Origin: Bradyrhizobium sp. CSA207
Lineage (GTDB): Bacteria > Pseudomonadota > Alphaproteobacteria > Rhizobiales > Xanthobacteraceae
Length of the DNA stretch: 64,000 nucleotides
Reading direction: 5' to 3'
NCBI RefSeq assembly: GCF_029051685.1
Contig: NZ_JAACFT010000014.1
Span: forward strand, 124,001-188,000
Each line of letters begins with the position of its first letter. Position 1 is the stretch's first letter. The position numbers were made by a program, and so were the translations under genes. Positions 61,827 through 64,000 of this stretch are shown piece after piece. The notes under the pieces are model-generated. The model did not search any database. It worked only from the letters and a program-made list of their open reading frames with translations, and was not told the origin of the DNA.

Positions 61827-63035
61827 ATGAGCAGGTTGGCCGTTTTTGCGCTGGCGATTGTGGTGATCTGCGGCAGCGCCTCGGCCCAATCGACTGAAAA
61901 AAAATACGGACCGGGTGTAACCGATCACGAGATCAAGCTCGGGCAAACGGTGCCGTATAGTGGTCCTGTTTCGGCAGCCGGTGCACTGGGGCAGGGAGCG
62001 CTCGCCTACTTCGAAAAGGTGAATCGCGAAAAAGGAGGAGTGAACGGTCGCAAGATCAAGCTCATATCGCTTGATGATGCTTATAGTCCGCCGAAAGCCG
62101 TCGAGCAGACACGCAAGCTGGTCGAGGAGGAGGGTGTTTTGGCGATTGTCGGTTCGGCCGGTTCGCCGACCGGCGTTGCTGTTCAAGCCTATCTGAATAA
62201 GGCAGGCGTGCCGCAGGTACTTCAAATCTCGGGCAGTCGCAAATTCAACGATCCGAAGCACTCACCCTGGTCGACAGGTCTCTTTATTCCCTTCTACACC
62301 GAAGGTCAGATCTTCGGAAAGCTCATTCTGAAGTATTGGCCAAATGCGAAGATCGCTGTGCTGCACCCGAACGACGAACTTGGGCGTGAATACCTCGCCG
62401 GACTCCGTTCTGGACTTGGCGACAAGGCGGACACGATGATTGTAAGGGTGGTCACCTACGAAGATTTGTCACCTACTATCGATTCGCAGGTTGCCCAGCT
62501 TTCATCGTCCCGCGCGGACCTCTTCTTCAATGCGGCGGTCACCAAGTTTGCTTCTCAATCGATACGACGCGCGCGAGAAATGGGATGGAACGTGAGAATG
62601 ATCGTTCCATCGATCTCCGGGTCAATTGGCCAAGTGATTAAGCCCGCTGGCGTGCAAAATGCGAAGGGTCTGATTAGCGCTTTGTGGCAGAAGGATCCTA
62701 GCGATTCTAGATGGTTGAATGACAAGGACGTCAAGGACTACCTGAAGTTCGTTAAGACGTATCTCCCTGGGGTGAACCCGGACGAGATGGCGTACTCGAC
62801 AGGCTACATGGTTGGCGAATTGGTGGAAACGATCCTGAAACGCTGCGGAGACGATCTCACGCGCGAGAACGTTATGAAGCAGGCAACGAACTTGAAGGGT
62901 ATCTCCCTGGTATTAGGCCTTCCCGAATCATCCTACGAAAACTCCCCAGAAGACTATAACCTCATTCGCAACTTGCAGATCGTTGAGTTCGATGGAGAAA
63001 AATGGACGCTATTCGCTGCACGGAGTGAGAACTAG
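61827..63035 (+). CDS. Branched-chain-type ABC transporter substrate-binding protein, copy 2
   Basis: This 402-residue protein has a signal peptide (MSRLAVFALAIVVICGSASA) and the Leu-binding-type fold: IKLGQTVPYSGPVSAAGALG, INGRKI-like VNGRKIKLISLDDAYSPPKA and QTRKLVEEEGVLAIVGSAGS. It is clearly related to the protein at 44138-45385. No permease or ATPase genes are next to it. It is divergent from the amidohydrolase run and may supply that pathway's substrate. Confidence 0.9.
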   Translation: MSRLAVFALAIVVICGSASAQSTEKKYGPGVTDHEIKLGQTVPYSGPVSAAGALGQGALAYFEKVNREKGGVNGRKIKLISLDDAYSPPKAVEQTRKLVEEEGVLAIVGSAGSPTGVAVQAYLNKAGVPQVLQISGSRKFNDPKHSPWSTGLFIPFYTEGQIFGKLILKYWPNAKIAVLHPNDELGREYLAGLRSGLGDKADTMIVRVVTYEDLSPTIDSQVAQLSSSRADLFFNAAVTKFASQSIRRAREMGWNVRMIVPSISGSIGQVIKPAGVQNAKGLISALWQKDPSDSRWLNDKDVKDYLKFVKTYLPGVNPDEMAYSTGYMVGELVETILKRCGDDLTRENVMKQATNLKGISLVLGLPESSYENSPEDYNLIRNLQIVEFDGEKWTLFAARSEN

Positions 63036-63177
63036 CGGCCGGTAACTCTCAGCGATACCAACCAAACCGGTGGATATGGCAAGTCCAGGGTTTGCATCGT
63101 TGCTGAACGCATTGCGAGCGAGGCCTACGCCTGCGGGTCTTTCCGCGCCGTTAGCGGCAAACATCCCGGACGCCGCT

Positions 63178-64000
63178 TCAAGGAGGCGGCCTCGTACGAT
63201 TTCTCAGATCATCCAATAGTTGTTTCGCCGCGATAAGATCGGCGGTACCAAAGCCCTCCGTGAACCGATCGTAGATCGGCCGGAGGCAGGCGAAGGCGTC
63301 GGCCGTACGGCCTTGATGGCTCAGCGAGCGGGCAAGGCTCGTCGCCGCGCGCAACTCCCAAGACAACGCCTCTTGCCGACGAGCCTCATCGAGCGCCTGC
63401 CGGAAGACATTCTCCATCGCTTCTGTGTTTCCGGCAGTGCTCTGTAACAAAAGAAGCTCGCCTTTGATACGCAGTAGCTCGGGTGCGAGCCAGCCTCTTT
63501 GGAGGCGCTCGATGCCTCTCTCAACCATTTCCAGTGCATCGACAAACCGCCCCGCACGGCCCAGTGCTTCTGCCATCTGACTAAGGCAAGTCAGGAACCA
63601 GAGGCCAGAGTTGGAATCGGTGATCTCGTCGAGGTCAGCGCGCAGCAATGGCGACCCGCCGTCGAGATCGCCGGACTTGACGAGCACAACTCCTTTCAAA
63701 CGAGAGGCGAATTCATTCCAGGGCGCAAAGCCGTGCTTTCTCGAAATATCTAGTAGCATTTCCGCGTAACGTTCTGCCGCGGCCAGATTTCCCAGCCACA
63801 GCGCGACCAGGCAGCCGCCGTGCGACAAGGCGTAACACAGAGTAGCCGGGTCGTTGAGCGCCTCCGCGTCGCGGATGGCGCTCAACACGGTGAACCACGC
63901 CTGGTCGGCGAACCCCCGGAGCCAGAGAATCCGCGCCAACACGATGCGGCCTGCGATCTTTTGATCGAACCAGAACCGGATGATCGGGGAGCGCCGTTGC
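63178..64000 (-). CDS. STAND-type regulator, copy 4, C-terminal part (runs past the window)
   Basis: The minus-strand frame is open from the right edge of the window to a TGA at 63178-63180, giving about 274 residues. They match the C-terminal helical-repeat region of the regulators at 4076, 7044 and 14901. Shared landmarks include LAPELLRIKGELLLLQS, LSWELRAATSLARSLSHQGR and a closing FTEGFGTADLIAAKQLLDDL (compare REGFDTPDLRLATQMLD in copy 1). The winged-helix and ATPase domains should lie beyond 64000. Confidence 0.8.
   Translation of the reverse strand, partial: QRRSPIIRFWFDQKIAGRIVLARILWLRGFADQAWFTVLSAIRDAEALNDPATLCYALSHGGCLVALWLGNLAAAERYAEMLLDISRKHGFAPWNEFASRLKGVVLVKSGDLDGGSPLLRADLDEITDSNSGLWFLTCLSQMAEALGRAGRFVDALEMVERGIERLQRGWLAPELLRIKGELLLLQSTAGNTEAMENVFRQALDEARRQEALSWELRAATSLARSLSHQGRTADAFACLRPIYDRFTEGFGTADLIAAKQLLDDLRNRTRPPP

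Overview
The window is 64 kb of high-GC alphaproteobacterial chromosome. The nearest fit is a rhizobial genome of the Bradyrhizobium type. This rests on several small conserved-looking ORFs that resemble bradyrhizobial hypotheticals, FixJ/FixL-like two-component proteins, a rhizobial-type interspersed palindromic repeat, and a soil-type set of aromatic-catabolic genes and one-component regulators. The assignment comes from pattern recognition only; no rRNA or tRNA gene was found.

Region 1 (about 0.1-17.8 kb) is export and regulation. It opens with an AaeB/AaeA/AaeX-like efflux set (FUSC protein, HlyD adaptor, DUF1656 protein). An AraC regulator follows, overlapping the first of three large paralogous regulators that combine a winged helix, a STAND-type ATPase and a repeat-rich C-terminus. 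Among these lie a four-PAS histidine kinase, a FixJ-type response regulator and a single-domain receiver. A decayed PAS fragment sits just upstream of the kinase. The C-terminus of a fourth paralogous regulator runs off the right end of the window.

Region 2 (about 17.9-25.8 kb) holds a PoxB-like pyruvate oxidase and a string of very small overlapping genes, one of them frameshifted. A HisKA_2-type sensor kinase and an EmrA/EmrB-type efflux pair complete it.

Region 3 (about 26.2-45.4 kb) is a catabolic block. An IclR regulator is divergent from a VOC protein, a luciferase-like flavin monooxygenase, a flavin reductase with a regulatory-looking C-terminal domain, an alpha/beta hydrolase, an MFS carrier and an enoyl-CoA hydratase. 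LysR, pirin and DoxX genes follow. Next is a scar in which three genes (molybdenum hydroxylase large subunit, acyl-CoA synthetase, MDR reductase) have collapsed into one another. SnoaL-like and MDR proteins lie beyond it. A GntR/FCD regulator is then divergent from an FAH-family hydrolase, two FAD aromatic hydroxylases, an extradiol dioxygenase and a periplasmic binding protein. Together they suggest uptake, hydroxylation, ring cleavage and hydrolysis of an unidentified aromatic compound.

Region 4 (about 45.4-54.9 kb) is a patchwork. It contains a broken quinone oxidoreductase with a possible IS21-type end, an AraC regulator, two tandem acyl-CoA dehydrogenases and an SDR lacking the usual catalytic Tyr. 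An MFS exporter, a frameshifted LysR gene, a broken ring-cleaving dioxygenase and another AraC regulator follow.

Region 5 (about 54.9-64 kb) is a minus-strand run of seven genes: isochorismatase-fold hydrolase, XapX protein, YtcJ-like amidohydrolase, DoxX, exported glyoxalase-like protein, alginate-export-type porin and YoaK/DUF1275 protein. It is divergent from a second orphan branched-chain-type binding protein.
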